A stretch of 64,000 nt of DNA from Salvia splendens (Eukaryota > Streptophyta > Magnoliopsida > Lamiales > Lamiaceae): contig NC_056032.1 in NCBI RefSeq assembly GCF_004379255.2, positions 33,341,024 through 33,405,023 of the forward strand, read 5' to 3'. Below are positions 32,716-45,593 of the stretch, one piece after another; position 1 is the first letter of the stretch; each line of letters opens with the position of its first letter. A program made the translations under genes and the position numbers. A model generated the notes under the pieces. It saw only the letters and a program-made list of their open reading frames with translations. It was not told the DNA's origin and did no database searches.

Positions 32716-35700
32716 TCATAAACCATACGCTTCGAACCACTTTACGAAGATGAATTTAGCCGGGCGTTCTTTCCAATGCATGGATGTACTTGCCTGGTTA
32801 ACGGCATCCATCGTGTTGTGAGTACAAGTCAGCATGGTACGCACGTACTTAATCCTCAACATCGTCAAGCTCTTCAACCCCTTACTTGTGAGACCGCAAT
32901 CCCATTCCTCATCTGATGCTCCAAAATATGTCTCCATATGCCGCATCAAATACACACCACCATCGGTGTCGTTGTGTTTGTTTCTCCACGACAACGTCAA
33001 GAGATGGACATCACATTTTCGCACTTGATCAGCTAGTTTAGGAACCCTGAACTTCTCGAGGGCCTCAGCAAAGAATTTGTGCTAATACATAATACGACAA
33101 AATCAGAATAACATACAACAAACAAATGAAAATTAAAAACATTACAAACATAACAAAAACATCGTACCAGCATAGACGGTGTTGTCCCATACTTTGTACT
33201 GAAACACGTATGCGTTTCGGCGGGTGTATGGTTGATTACTTTCATTAGGTTATGAGCGAGATCGAAACATATGAGGTAGTAAGAATTGTTGGTGTAAACC
33301 GAGAAGAAAAACTACATCAGAAAAAGAACAGATGAGGTGTCATAGCTACGACAAATGATGTATAACATAGACTACTGTACTTTATGGTTACGCTTATCTG
33401 ATGTTGGTCATGTACGAATGAGATTAGATGATGTACATGATGTAGCATCAATTTCTATCTGATGTACTACAAAATGTAAATAATGTATAATTTATAATGT
33501 ATAATGTATAATGTATAATGTATCACTTAAAATATACTAATGTACATAATGTGATGTATGATGTATTTAACCCTACATATGAGTAGTATAATGTAACAGC
33601 GGTGGCACTTATTGTACGAGTATGGCAATATAACGATGTAATGTACAAGTTAACCATGTATTGGTACCAGCTTGTAGTTTTCCCATTTGAACTGCGGTGT
33701 TTTCAAAGTGTCACTCAGAAGGTTTGTCCAGAATAAGTGAGACAAGCTTGGTCCAACACCTCTAGCCCCTCTGCCCACGAGGGGATGCTCTTGATATACA
33801 ACGATATCAAGTGTTAACACACAAAAACTAAAAAATAAAAAACTGTGGCTCAGAAATTTGGACTCACGAATGTCTGTGTTGAGAAGAAGAATCTGGACAA
33901 TGTTTCAGGCGCTTTCAAATTCTCCATGTTGTTTAGGTATGCTGCCCACGCATCATGATTCCAGTGGACACCAACTTGTAGGGGCCGAGAGACAGAAATT
34001 CAATCTTTGGAGTCGTCACCGCGTTGTCTTGGTAAACAACGGATTTGCTGTAAATAATATGAGGTTGTGTACACCTACAAACTTCAACACTAATAACAAC
34101 ATTGTTTTGAAACTTACAGTTTCTTGTCAATCGTGTCTAGTATCCAGTAATACAGCTCCATGTCATGTTGGTTGGGCCTCATTGTTATTCTGACCTCTCT
34201 GTCACAGAAAGGAGATCGCAGGGTAAAACTAGCCTTCTTAGTACGCGTTCCAGCAGCATTCACGACTCCCTACATTAATGCACAATGTATTGCTTAATGT
34301 GTGATTAAAAGAAGGACAATACATATAAAAAATAGGTATACGGTGCAAAACCTTATCATCCGCACGTTCAGTTGGGATTTCTACACCTTTTCCCTTGACT
34401 GTGCTTTCCACGGCTTTGCCCTTAACCATACAAGTTGCATCCACTTTGCCGCCAATCAACTGCGTTTCACCAGTCAACGGAACCCCTTTTCCCTTACTCG
34501 ATGCAGTAGCTGCTTGCTTCTTCGCCGGCTGTTTCACGGGCACAACAACAGTCTTGCCTTTTACCACACCATCCAGAGTAGCTTTTCCACTTGCCTGTAA
34601 TGTAAACCACAAATTAAGCAGATAATGTACTTTACTACTAAAACAAAGTGTCATCTCATATATTAAATGTAGAATACTAATACAGTACTGAACCTTGTTA
34701 TGGTCCACACAATCGACAAGGGTCATCTTTGATGCAGATGCATCCCCTAATACTGCATCCACAGTTTTTCCTTTCCTTGTGCAGCCTCCCTGACAAATTT
34801 AGTAGTCTTTTGAACCCCTTTTGGCTGACGAGATGTAGGTACTTTTTGCATTTTGGGGGGTTGTTTGTCGACCACAACAACATCTTTTTCCTTTACACCA
34901 CCATCGGATTTCTTGTGAACAACATCACCGTGTGTCAACAACATTTAACAATGTTTTATTATTTAATGTATAATTTGAATGAAACAATGTACCTTCTGAT
35001 TGTGTTCCACAATGTGGGCGTCACCATCCACCCAGCCTTTCGACCTAGGCTGATCGGATCTTAATCGTCCACCTTTTGTTGATGTGCGGAGAACGTTGGC
35101 CACAACCTTGTCAGAGGGAGGTGGGTCCTGTTGTGGACAAGCACCATAGAACATGTCTGGCACTTGATGCTCAATAGAGTGATCCTCTTCATCAGAATAT
35201 TCAACATCCGTCGTTACCAAAGGCTGTTGAGAAGGGTTTGGTGCACATTGATTGTCTTTCCGGCTTGTTCCTGCTGCCTCCGCATATCAGTAGGCTGAGA
35301 ATCAAAAAGGCCATCCGGGAATCCTGGTAGGATGAACGACGGCTTTTCAAAGTCCAAGTTTATGGACTTCTTTTTGTCATACACTTGCATCATGACCTCC
35401 ATCTCGGCAATCCACTCTGGACTGAATTCCTCGTCATCTACCGTTGCTTCCTTTTTTTGAGTTAGGGTATGTCTTCATCTGGTTGGCCTTCATCAACCTT
35501 CATTCCAAGCAGCTTCTTGGCAATTAGGCTTCCAAGTCTGAAACATTCTTCTTTCATTAACTGAACCGGTATGCGCTTAAATTGATCCTTTATTTGTTTA
35601 GCACTTTCTCGGGTGGCCTCCTCCCTTTCTTCTGCGGTCATGCCATGTACCATCCTCGTTTCTTCCTCAATTAAGTATTGCTCTTTGTTGATTATGCCTT

Positions 35701-37315
35701 CCAAGCTTCCTGATCCAAATTTCTTGAGCTCCAACTCTTTCTCCTGTCGTACTTTAAGTGCATCGGTTGTCCACCCTTTTACGGTTGGCCATGCACGAAT
35801 GACTGTACGCCGGCGGTGAACAACTCTATCGACATACGCGCACTGACAACAAACCACAGAATCATGTTAGATTTATTGTAACTGTATTTCATATGAATAA
35901 TGACACGTATTCAGTACATCACTCACCATAAGAAAGCTAATTGGGCCGGTAAATGACACACTACTTTTCGGTTTCCATCTCCCATACGTATACTCGAGGA
36001 CAGATAGCAGGTAGCCACACCAGTTCATGTTCTTTATCTCATCAACATCGTCAATGAAATGCAAAACCTTTGGCTTCATCATTCCATCTCCAGGCGTCTC
36101 AATTAGTGCGCTCTCGAGCATTAGATCCCCCATCTCCGACGTTGTGCACATATATCGGTCTTTACCTAAACGTCCAACTACATCATCAAGGAACGCTGAA
36201 TTGCTCTTAGCCTTATCAGGGCGTTCAATCAGCATAGCTCCTTTTGGGAAACCAAACGTCAGATGAACGTCTTCCTCAAAAATAGGTAGGGTTTCTTCAG
36301 AGGAAAACTCAATCCTGCATCGGCCTGGGTTGAACACCGGCAATATCCAGTGTGCCAACATACCGGGAAGGTAGGGTATGTTGTAGTGGAATATTGGTCC
36401 AAAACCCAATTCGTTTACTGCCTCTCTTTATCGTGGATTGAGTCTCTTTATATACTTCACAAACTCATTCTGAGATCTCTTAAAATACAGATTCTTATCC
36501 TTCTTGTTTCTAGATTTACGCGCCGCAACCTCAGCCTCAACCTCAGGCTCATCCTCATCCTCAAGATTTCTTCGACGCTTCGACCCTATTCAAAGACATT
36601 TTGATCAAAAATGATGAAAACTAATCTTGCCGACTGTCTACAGTAGGATATGTAAAAAACAGATTTAAGAATGTACATCAACCATTACATAAAGTATAAG
36701 CACATGATGCAAACTTTTACCTACATAGTCGCATCTGGTTAATGTAGTACTTCGACTAAATGATGTACCCAAGCAGAATGTTTTTAAGTAATGTACAAGC
36801 ATTCATGTATAATGTATTGTGTACCCTATGTTAATGTACACAATGTGATGCATAATGTCACAATCATGTACCACCATAAAAAGGTTAGACAATGTAATTC
36901 AGAGATTAAATAATGTAATATACAATGCTGACAAGTTCAAACTAAATGTAGAGGTTGTACAACAACATAATATTTTCCCATCATGTACAAGATTTGATGT
37001 ATAATGTATCAGTTATAATATACTAATGTACATAATGTAATGTGTAATGTACATATTGTATTGTGTAATGCACATAATGTACTATGTAAATATGTAATAT
37101 GATGTATAATCTAAATAATGTGATGTATAATGTACAGAACGTCATACTACACAGAAGCCTGTTAAAAAATCATGTACACCTATTCATTATGTAATGTGCG
37201 ATTTACTCTACAATGATGTAAAACGGGTGATGACTAATGTAATGTAACCCAAAAAACAAATATTACTTGTCGTTTGAGTAGGCTGACTCTTCGACCTACC
37301 TCGTTTGTTCACCAT
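32716..37315 (-). pseudogene. Ulp1-like (SUMO protease family) gene of the MULE, broken
   Basis: Exon 1 starts at ATG 37315 (MVNKRGRSKSQPTQ). A second exon (about 36600-35930) reads KRRRNLEDEDEPEVE, a stop, then the plant mobile-element N-terminal domain (LGFGPIFHYNIPYLPGM, TFGFPKGAML). Later exons cover about 35860-35465 and 35400-34960, with Lys/Gly-rich GKGKGV-type stretches at 34600-34380. The C-terminal part (33320-32716) has the Ulp1 C48 fold: YYLICFDL, MKVINHT, then GGVYLMRHMETYF. By comparison with family motifs as I know them (HYYLICFDL, VIDN, DCGVF), the catalytic His, Asp and Cys appear as Ser, Asn and Gly. Stops and frame changes add to the damage. Exon limits are approximate. Confidence 0.75.
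36650..37260. repeat. TAATGTA motif array upstream in the Ulp1-like gene (intron 1)
   Basis: TAATGTAC, ATAATGTA and GATGTATAATGTA words recur densely between the first and second exons of the minus-strand gene. They are the same motif class as in 28560-29340 but mainly in the direct orientation here. Confidence 0.75.
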
Positions 37316-37837
37316 TTTCTACTTGAAATCCGTCTTCTCCGATCAGTCACTGTATCGTTGTAATTTATAGAAAAGAGAGGGGAAAAAGAGCATTAGAAAC
37401 TTCCCCAAAATTGTACAGCAACAACAATCTACCGCAACATAAAACAAAAAACCATCATCTTATGATCGAACCCATAATGATAAAAGCAAAAAAAAGACAA
37501 CGAATGTACGAAATCCAAAATGGAATTTTACAGCAACAATGGTTAAAAGCAATCCACAAATTTGACGAATCCGACTACGATTCACCCAAAAACCGATTGT
37601 TATGATGTACGAAAATAGTTGAAACCCGTTGTCAAGTCCCGAATCGATTCGAAAATGTCGAAATGGTTTCGTTTTCATCAATACCTAGACGTCAAGTGAG
37701 AGCGACTTGGTGGTGGTAGCAAATCGACTTCTTCTTCGTCGGCTTCACCGTCAGAAACGCTAGGATTGTAGAGGCGCGGCAGAGGTTAGGGTTTTGTGAG
37801 CAAAAACGTCTGATGAGGGAGAAGAGAAAAGAGGAGT

Positions 37838-37841
<4 letters not shown>

Positions 37842-37870
<29 letters not shown>
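37842..37870. repeat. (GA)n microsatellite
   Basis: A GA run of about 29 bases lies just upstream of the Ulp1-like gene, near the right end of the MULE. GA-repeat tracts are common in plant leaders and promoters. Confidence 0.9.
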
Positions 37871-37874
<4 letters not shown>

Positions 37875-38088
37875 AGAGAAAATGAATCGTCAATGAAATT
37901 AAAATCCGGAATTTTAGCATTAGCAGTTTCAACAAATGACACGCCTACCGAAATTGCCCTTAATGTACCGAAAAACTAATATAATGTACCAAATGTCATT
38001 AAATCAGGGCCATTAAATTACTAGATCCGACGGATTACATTAGTGCTATGTTTAAGACTTATAGGGCATTAGGACCTAAATGCGCCCC

Positions 38089-40038
38089 AATAAATAAATA
38101 AAGTTGTATTGAATCTTGATAAAGTGAAATACTGGCTAAACTTAGGAGAAACAGATTGACATCATGTTTATTTTCTGCTACACATAAATAACAATAATGA
38201 GCTGATCAAACCATACATTAATATCTCAACACGTGTATTTCATGGTGGGGTCATGATTTTTCTCTACCTCAGGGGTTTTAATTGAGTTTTTCTTTCAAGG
38301 GAGACCAAATACACATTTCTAGAATTCTGAATGACATGTCTTTTTTAGATTGTGATTCATCATCATATCAAAATCAGTAGAATTGCTCAAGAAAATCACA
38401 AAGGCATGAAAGCAGGATTAGGCTGAAGTAAAGATAAACTAACCAATTTTATAGAACACGATATTTTTATTGCCAAACATACAATTTACGTCTGCACTAT
38501 TTTATTTTTTATTTCTTTGTAAGAGACAAAACTTGATAGATGCATTTGTGGCTTTTTGTTTAATCATTAATTGCACTTTATAAATGCTTGTGATGTTTAT
38601 CTTTCAACTAGTGCCACATTTTCCCTCATTTATTTATTTATAAGGACGAGTGGAAGAATTTTAGTCACGTTTGTACATCTATTTAATTTTTATCCATGTA
38701 GTATATAGGTAGGTATATTCTTAAAGTTTTGTAGAAGAACATATACAAATCAAGATCAATATATATTTATTGACTACCCAATATTACATATGTATCAATT
38801 TTTGTCCCAAAATATGCATGTTTTATGATAGCATCCCACGCACTATCAATGAAAGAGATTATTGCCTAATAAATTGACTTCGTTTGCAATATAGACTTGT
38901 ATTCAAGCACAATTTCCCTGCAAAGTTTTGATGGTCAATACGTGCTCTTTCAATTTATTGAATACTCCTAATCAGTCATTATCAAGATTATGTGACATTT
39001 CTTATAAGAAAATGCAGGATTTGGGTCAGAAAGCGGTATATGTGCTTATAATAAAGCATTAAGAGATTGATTTAGATGTGAAACCTGAAAAAGTGGACTA
39101 TTAAATATAAGAAACAAAAGGATGCACGTTTGGTGTCGTTTCACCTAAATAATCGGCCGTTTTGGACCGGACCAATTAATGCTACACATAAATTTATTTT
39201 ATTTTCATCGTTATTTGCCACAAATATCAATCACTCTCCCGTCATCCATTAAGACTATTCAATTAACTTCAATCAACTTGATATAATATAGTAGTAGTGA
39301 GAAATGATAAAAAGGTTATTAATATCTTAAATTTTTTAACTTCAATCAACATCATTTTCATTTTTTATTTTATATATTTAGTTTAATTTTAATACTATAA
39401 TAAAAAGGTTATTAATATCTTAAATTTTACAAAATTCATAAAAATCAAGTCCGATTTATTCATTTTCAGTTATTTTAATCTTTATTTGAAGTTATAAAGA
39501 AAACAAACAAAACGAGCTTTGGTTTTTGTGAAATTTGTAAATTTAAAAATGTCAATAACATTTTTAAGGTATTTGAATCAAACAAAACCTACAATGCTAA
39601 ATGTGCATATCATGAATATTAAAAAATAATTGCCCAACAGTCAGACCAATATATGCAGACAATTTTAAAAAATCCTCAAATTTCAAATAACAAATTTGAC
39701 TAAGCCTGCAAATTATTAAAAATCACCTCAACTTCTGGAATAACTCTACCATAGTTGACAACATAAATATCATTTACTAGTATTACTTTCCAACTAATTA
39801 AACTGAATGCCAAAATGAGTAGTCTCTTACTGCAAAATCAATAAATTCTAAGAGAATGAAACATTTTACGTAGCAATCTAAAGTTACCTCGGCTCTCAAT
39901 CACCAACATTGCTGTATTTTAGTTTCAGGAACCAAACCAGCTTGCATAACTGCGAAACTATCTGGCATATTCTTTGTATTGTAATGAATTGTCACAATGT
40001 TTGATGCTTTTAACTTGTCACATCGGTTGATCGAGAGA
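38089..40038. other. Intergenic, AT-rich; 3' flank of the RRM gene at its right end
   Basis: No gene or transposon with two ends was recognised. The last hundred or so bases before 40039 are likely the 3' UTR of the minus-strand RRM gene. Confidence 0.5.
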
Positions 40039-42029
40039 TCAACTTTCTGGTGATGGTTCAGGAGGCCCCCTAGCTATTGGCATTGAATTACGAGAACCCC
40101 CTGACCTTGGCTTAGCATAATCCACAAAAACAACGCGCCCGTTGAGTTCCTGCAGCAAGCAGTAGTTATGTTAAAATTTGAAGCGCGAAAGTTGGAATGG
40201 GAAAAAGGAAAGAAGAGAGACCAGGCCAACCTTTCCATCCATTTCTGCAATAGCTTTCTCAGCTTCATCTTCCGATGCACAAGTCACAAATCCAAAGCCC
40301 TTAGATCGATCTGAGACTCTATCCATCACAATTTTAGCTGGAAAAATGAATGTAATCAAAGTCAAGAGTGCTGGCCAATGGAATGGCTAAGCTAATGTCA
40401 CAGGAAATATACCTTCAATAACTTGACCATGTTGAGAAAATGCCTCGGACAACCCCTGTTCGGTAGTGTCAAATGAAAAGCCTGCCAAACACACAGACAC
40501 ACACACATTTTGTTTGGAGAGTAAACTAGAATCAATTATAGGTGCGAACCAGTGAGATTAGGTGGAATTGGATTAAACAACACGGCGTCACGATTAATTA
40601 TCGATTGCGTAAAAACAACTTATAGCCAAGTGTATCAAAGTCACAAGTAACAAAGAGGGTCTGAAACATTCTCCACTTAAGTTGATCATATTAAGGATAA
40701 AATGGTCTTGGACACGGTCAACGTGGCACAGAGCTTTTATATTATAAGCATGGTATATTTCGAGCAACTTTCAGTGTATGTTACACTTGGCCATGCTCGG
40801 GAAAGCAAGGCATGTCATGAGTACAACTACATAATGGTTTACAAACACTTAGTACATTATTGGACAATTAGCTCATGAAATTGATGAAATCAAGCACGCT
40901 TACAAGATTCTAAAGTATGAACAAGTAATATTTGTATATAAATCCAAGACAAGGCTGCATTACTAATTCCAATGGATTTGTTGACCATAGAAGGGATATT
41001 TAGAATTTTTAGGGTGGATAATAATGGACTATTGATGACAGACGGACAGAATTGGTGGCTGAATCATCTAGAAGAGCTTAACAGTTGCAACTTGCAAGTG
41101 ATTGATCCAATGAGATTAAGTAACTAATGGCTAGGAATCTGCAGGGAAGGGATACCTAATTTTAGGCTTTCACTTAACCTGGCATGCTTGAACCCAAGCT
41201 CGCGGTTGATTATATATATGTATAGTATGAAGCTGAAGCACAAGTACATTGATTGGAGACTAGCTTGTCTTGCATTTGACACCCTTAATCCGAGGATAAC
41301 CTAAACCAAGAGCTTACACTACATGCTGTTTGTGTAATCAATGTTAACTGTATTACATTCATATAAGAAAAACCTTGACATATCTAGCCTCCAGAAAGAA
41401 CAAAGAGAATTGAGAGAGTAACAAGAAGCTCCATCTAATGTGACAAAGACTGAAGGTTTCGACCTGCAACGAATCCCATTGTTGCCAGCGACTAGACTCT
41501 TAGAGTAGAGTATTGTAGTAGTTCCACTATTACTCTTCATCCCAAAACTCCAAGTCACACACACTTGAATAAAATACAGAAAGGGCATTTTCCAAATCCT
41601 CAAGGAATGAATCGATCCCTCTAAATTTGCTTTTACAGTAGAGCTGAACTGAAATTTCCAACAGTAGAGCTATAGTTATATCATCATTCCCCAGACAACT
41701 AAACATATTCCGAAATTGAACTTCAAAGAAACTATCATTAACCCCAATCAATTGGATATAACGAAGCAAAGGCGATTAATATAAGAATCACATTAAAGTT
41801 ACGTATTTTCTGAAATTAAAAAAAAGCCCCAACTTGGTCATAATTTGTTGCCAATTCTGAGGTACTTACCTCCAACGAAGAGCTTAGATGCTATGCCTCT
41901 AGAGAAAATTACGAGAGGTGGGACTACTGAAGATGGTGATAAAATATTTGAGCTGAATTTTGGCAGACGAGAAGAAAAGGTTATATTATTTGACAGTTTC
42001 CTCATGGCCGCCATGGTCGATGGCTTCAT
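40039..42029 (-). CDS. Small RRM protein, probably organelle-targeted (148 aa, 4 exons)
   Basis: Exons lie at 41870-42029, 40413-40481, 40231-40337 and 40039-40149. All have GT-AG borders and sum to 447 bases. One RNA-recognition motif is present, with RNP2 as LFVGGF (split by intron 1) and RNP1 as KGFGFVTC. The C-terminal tail is short and Gly/Ser/Pro-rich. The N-terminus (MKPSTMAAMRKLSNN, Ser/Arg-rich, few acids, to about residue 47) looks like a transit peptide. This matches small plant RNA-binding proteins of mitochondria or chloroplasts (glycine-rich RNA-binding / ORRM relatives) that act in RNA editing, splicing or stability. A second ATG six codons on is also possible as the start. Intron 1 is about 1.39 kb. 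Confidence 0.88.
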
Positions 42030-42479
42030 CGTCTGTGTATCAATTTCTTGGAGAATTATCAGAGGTTTTAGGAATTAGGTTCCTCAAATATGGGGTTATT
42101 ATGTAATTTCAAGCAAATGTTATTGCCTGTATAAAATTTTCATAATTATGGGGACCGAATTTGCGTCTAGTTGAATTTATTAAATAAAATTAAGTTTGGG
42201 TGAATATTGATGAAAAATGTTTTATTAATTTGAACTGCAATTCATCGTTGGATGAATATTTATTTTGTCTTTGCTAGATTTTATTAAATTGTTAATAACA
42301 CTGAAAATATACATACACGAATTACATTTCGTTTTGATTTCTATTTATGGAGTATCAAGAATAAATGACACCACAACGTAAACATGAAAGGAAGAAAAAG
42401 GGGTAATTACATCATATATACAATAATGTATTAAATCAAAACGAAATGTAAATCGCATTTGTATATGAATTTGAAGAGA

Positions 42480-43136
42480 TCAATGCTTTGTCAGGGCGAG
42501 AGCGGAAAGCACCACCATGATGAGAAGCAGCGCCACCACCGCCCCGCTGATCCTCTGACAGAAATCACCAAACTGCTGACACAACGGTAGCCAATTGGCC
42601 TCGGAGTTTCCGTTGTGAGCAAGGTACGATGAAGCCGCCGCCGAAGTAAGCAAAGTCACTATAAACTATACAATCGAAAAGAAGAATTGCAAGATTTTTA
42701 CAATAAATTGTTTTACTATAATTTTCAATAATCTCTATAATTACTTACTGTATCGCAGATAATTAAGAGAACAAGGGGTTGTACTACGCAAGCTACTGAG
42801 AAAGGCAATGATAGAACGAGGTAGCCACTAGATATTGACATTGCTATCACAAAGAAACTGTATATTTGAAAAATCAAAATCAAAAAACTTAATAGTAACT
42901 AGTAATACTAATAGGCATGTAAAATAAAAATATAGTAAGATAGAAGAAGACTGACGTGAATGCGGGGAGATCTTCGTAGCTGGCTCGGAACTGTGTGAAG
43001 AATGGAAGAGTCTGCTCGGTGGTTCCCATGGCGAGGGTGGCGGCCAACGCAGCCACGGCGGAGGAACAGGTCCAAAATGGCCACGCTCTTCTTCAGTGCC
43101 AAAAGCCTTGATTTCCCTTCCCTTTCTCTCTTCCAT
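42480..43136 (-). pseudogene. CASP-like membrane protein gene with two apparent frameshifts
   Basis: Exons are 42956-43136, 42749-42857 and 42480-42665, with GT-AG introns and consistent phases between exons. The C-terminal two-thirds reads as a typical four-helix CASP-like (CASPL) protein: [54 protein letters not shown] and [18 protein letters not shown], then a last helix ending LTKH. In exon 1 the expected N-terminus lies in three different frames: REIKAFGT, then KKSVAILDLFLR, then VAALAATLAMG. This needs an extra base near 43090 and about five missing bases near 43050. Either the gene is dead or the assembly has errors. CASPL proteins form plasma-membrane scaffolds; the N-terminus would be cytosolic. 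Confidence 0.78.
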
Positions 43137-44125
43137 TTCTTCATTCACTTTACAACATGCTGAATTATCAATTTGTTTCAAACAACTAATTCAGCTTCCT
43201 TGTTTTAACTATTGATCGATTTTTATATCAGAGTGGCAACCAATATCTTTGAAATTAATTAATGGTAGTATTAATTTATAAACTCATGCATGCACTACAA
43301 ATTTGTTATGTCATCGTATGGCCAAAATGTTTTATTATAATATGCTATTAACATCTTGTGTTTCATAAATTAAAATAAGTATTTAAGTTCAAATATATTC
43401 CAGATGATTAAGTGAAGACTAAGGTCAACTATTTTAAATTTTGGGTGGAGAATGTGGTGGAAGTTAAGACATGATTATTCTTAATCGGATCAGTGAACTA
43501 ACACAAAACTAATCCACTAAATGCGAGAATATGTAGTTACAAAGTAGATCCGCCTCGCTTTCCCTGAATCACCATTCAACAATACCACTTCATCTGTTTA
43601 ATCACACATAATTTCTTTATTAATTAACATTGTTGGTGACATGACCTCCAACAATTTTTTTAATTTATTCTTTTTAACCTCAACACATAGTTTGTATTTG
43701 TATACCATCTGTTTGACTACTGCTAAAAACATATTTATAAAATTATATTATGTGTACGTACCACAGAGTAATACTCTCATTCGGTCATTGTTGCTCGTTC
43801 CATAAACTAGTCTGTATTCATTTTTGGAAATTTTTCATAACTAAATGCTACTAATAGTACAAGCTTCATTATTCATTAACATTACTTCAACTACATATTG
43901 AAAGACGAAGTTTCGATGATTATTATTTCTTAATCATTGTATATGAATATGTCAGGGTGGGCAAAAGTTTGTAAAAGTCAAAGTTGCTAGATTTAGACTT
44001 TTGCTTGTGTACACTTTATGCATGAAGGACACACCCTCTCAATATATTTTCTTAAGATTTAGTCATTTAGCTAATAAAAATACTCACATAAGATATGGCA
44101 TTTTGACCAACCAAATGTCCCATCA
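43137..44125. other. Intergenic, AT-rich, no gene seen
   Basis: The presumed promoter of the CASP-like gene lies at the left end. Nothing else was recognised. Confidence 0.5.
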
Positions 44126-44133
44126 CCCCTAGT

Positions 44134-45358
44134 TAGGAAGGTCAATGTAACCCGGAACCTGCGAGCCGGCCCGAATAACCCGATAAAAATATAGGGTTAG
44201 GGTCGTAATTTCGCAGCCCAAATTTAAAATCGGGCCGTTCGGGTTGTCCGGTTAGGCGGGCTGACCCGTTCGGATTGGTCCGTCTGGTTGAAGGCTTCTG
44301 CACAGTGAGCAGTTTTTGTAACGGTCATAACTTTCTCTACAAAGCTCCGATTGAGGCGTGCAATATATCCACGCGAAGCTCTTTCGAAGACGAAGAGAAT
44401 GATATGCATTAGGGATTTATCAGACTTCAAAGTCGCGAGAAACATTGACTCAAACAATGCTACTGCACATGTACATATTTTGTGTACATTTTCTAATCCA
44501 TTTTCTATCATTTCTCAACAAACATGTAAACATACCAAAATATAGAAATATAATCAAAATCATCCAAGAGAACCCTCTAAAACCATGTAAAATCCAAATA
44601 CGTCAACCGACTATATAAGATCACGAAAAAATCACTATGTGATTCATGGATTCATAAATACTCGTATATAAAAGCTTTCTTTTAGTATATTTCCAATATA
44701 ATAGTGCAAAGTGTTATGGCGCCGCTTCGTCATTGAATTATGCTTACTTTGATGATTTTTAAAACAAAGGTAAATTATTATTTGACTTATTTACAGCTAG
44801 AATAAATTAAATTTGACCAATCATAATTCAAGAAAACTTAGAGTTACTCCAATTAGCTAGCAGAATTCACTCTTTAACAATTCAAAATATTTTTGCTACA
44901 TCTACGATGCACCTCTCACGTTATGAAAATTTTATTCAATTTTCTACGAATTGATTTATGTTTGAATTTTGAAACAAAGTGTTGGTTTATGTTTTAAATA
45001 CATAAACATACTAGTGATAGATATTTTGTAAATAATTATGTAATGAATAAGTTATTTAAATTTAAATAACTTAATCTTTTTTAAAAATATTAAAGAAAAT
45101 TAAAAATAAGTATTTCATTGTTGAATGATTAATTAAAAATATGTATATAATTAAAGAAAATTTAAAATACGTATTATTTTTTTAAAATATTAAAAGAATT
45201 AAAAATACTTATTGGCCCGAATAACCCGGTGGGTTAGCCCGAAACCCGAAGGGTTAGGGTTAGGGTCAAACTTTTATAACCCGAAAAAATCATAACCCGA
45301 ATAGCCTGTACCCGAATGGCCCAACAACCCGAACGGGATGACCCGATTGACATCCCTG
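44134..45358. mobile_element. hAT-type MITE (1,225 bp)
   Basis: The perfect 8-bp duplication CCCCTAGT (44126-44133 and 45359-45366) frames TAGGAAGGTCAATG at the left and the complement of CAGGGATGTCAATC at the right. Arms rich in CCCGAA and GGGTTAGGG words match the 26771 and 52728 copies. The interior is AT-rich, with a more complex stretch at 44290-44480 (AACTTTCTCTACAAAGCTCC) that may be captured sequence. There is no transposase. Confidence 0.92.
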
Positions 45359-45412
45359 CCCCTAGTTGAGATTCTTCACTAGCAACCCCCTCAGAGAAAA
45401 AGAAAGGACATA

Positions 45413-45593
45413 CTCCCTCCGTTCTATAGTAGTCGAGGCGTTTCTTTTCGGCACGAGATTAAGAAAGATTGTATCAAGTGGGTTAGGTAAAGGAAGAATA
45501 AAGTAAAAAATGAAAAAGGTAGAGAGAGTAAAGTAAGTCAGAAGAAATGTATTGACTTTTACTAAAAAGGGAAATGACTCCTCTACTATGAAA
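45413..45593. mobile_element. Stowaway-type MITE, right end truncated
   Basis: The left end CTCCCTCCGTTCTATAGTAG follows TA at 45411-45412. The inverted inner part of the right arm (CTCCTCTACTATGAAA) is present. The last bases of the right terminus are replaced at 45594 by TAGGGGTGTGCATTCGGG, which looks like one end of another hAT-type element. Confidence 0.7.

Larger units (their letters stand above)
28075..38088. mobile_element. Large Mutator-like element with FAR1-type transposase and Ulp1-like gene (about 10 kb)
   Basis: The left end (GGATGTATTCATATC) and the complement of the right end (GGCGCATTTAGGTCC) are imperfect inverted repeats. Both continue to a shared CTTAAACATA(A/G)CAC about 30-40 bases in. 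I found no clear 9-bp duplication, so the limits may be off by a few bases. It encodes a transposase on the plus strand (29399-31736) and a Ulp1-like gene on the minus strand (32716-37315), converging. Repeat arrays rich in TAATGTA/GTACATTA fill both flanks and the gap between the genes. MULEs carrying Ulp1 proteases are known in plants (Kaonashi, CUMULE types). Both genes are broken here. Confidence 0.82.

Noticed and set aside
28920..37240. TAATGTA repeats considered as a CRISPR-like or satellite array
   Set aside because: Spacing is irregular, there are no constant-length spacers, and the motif is only about 7 bases; they belong to the MULE.
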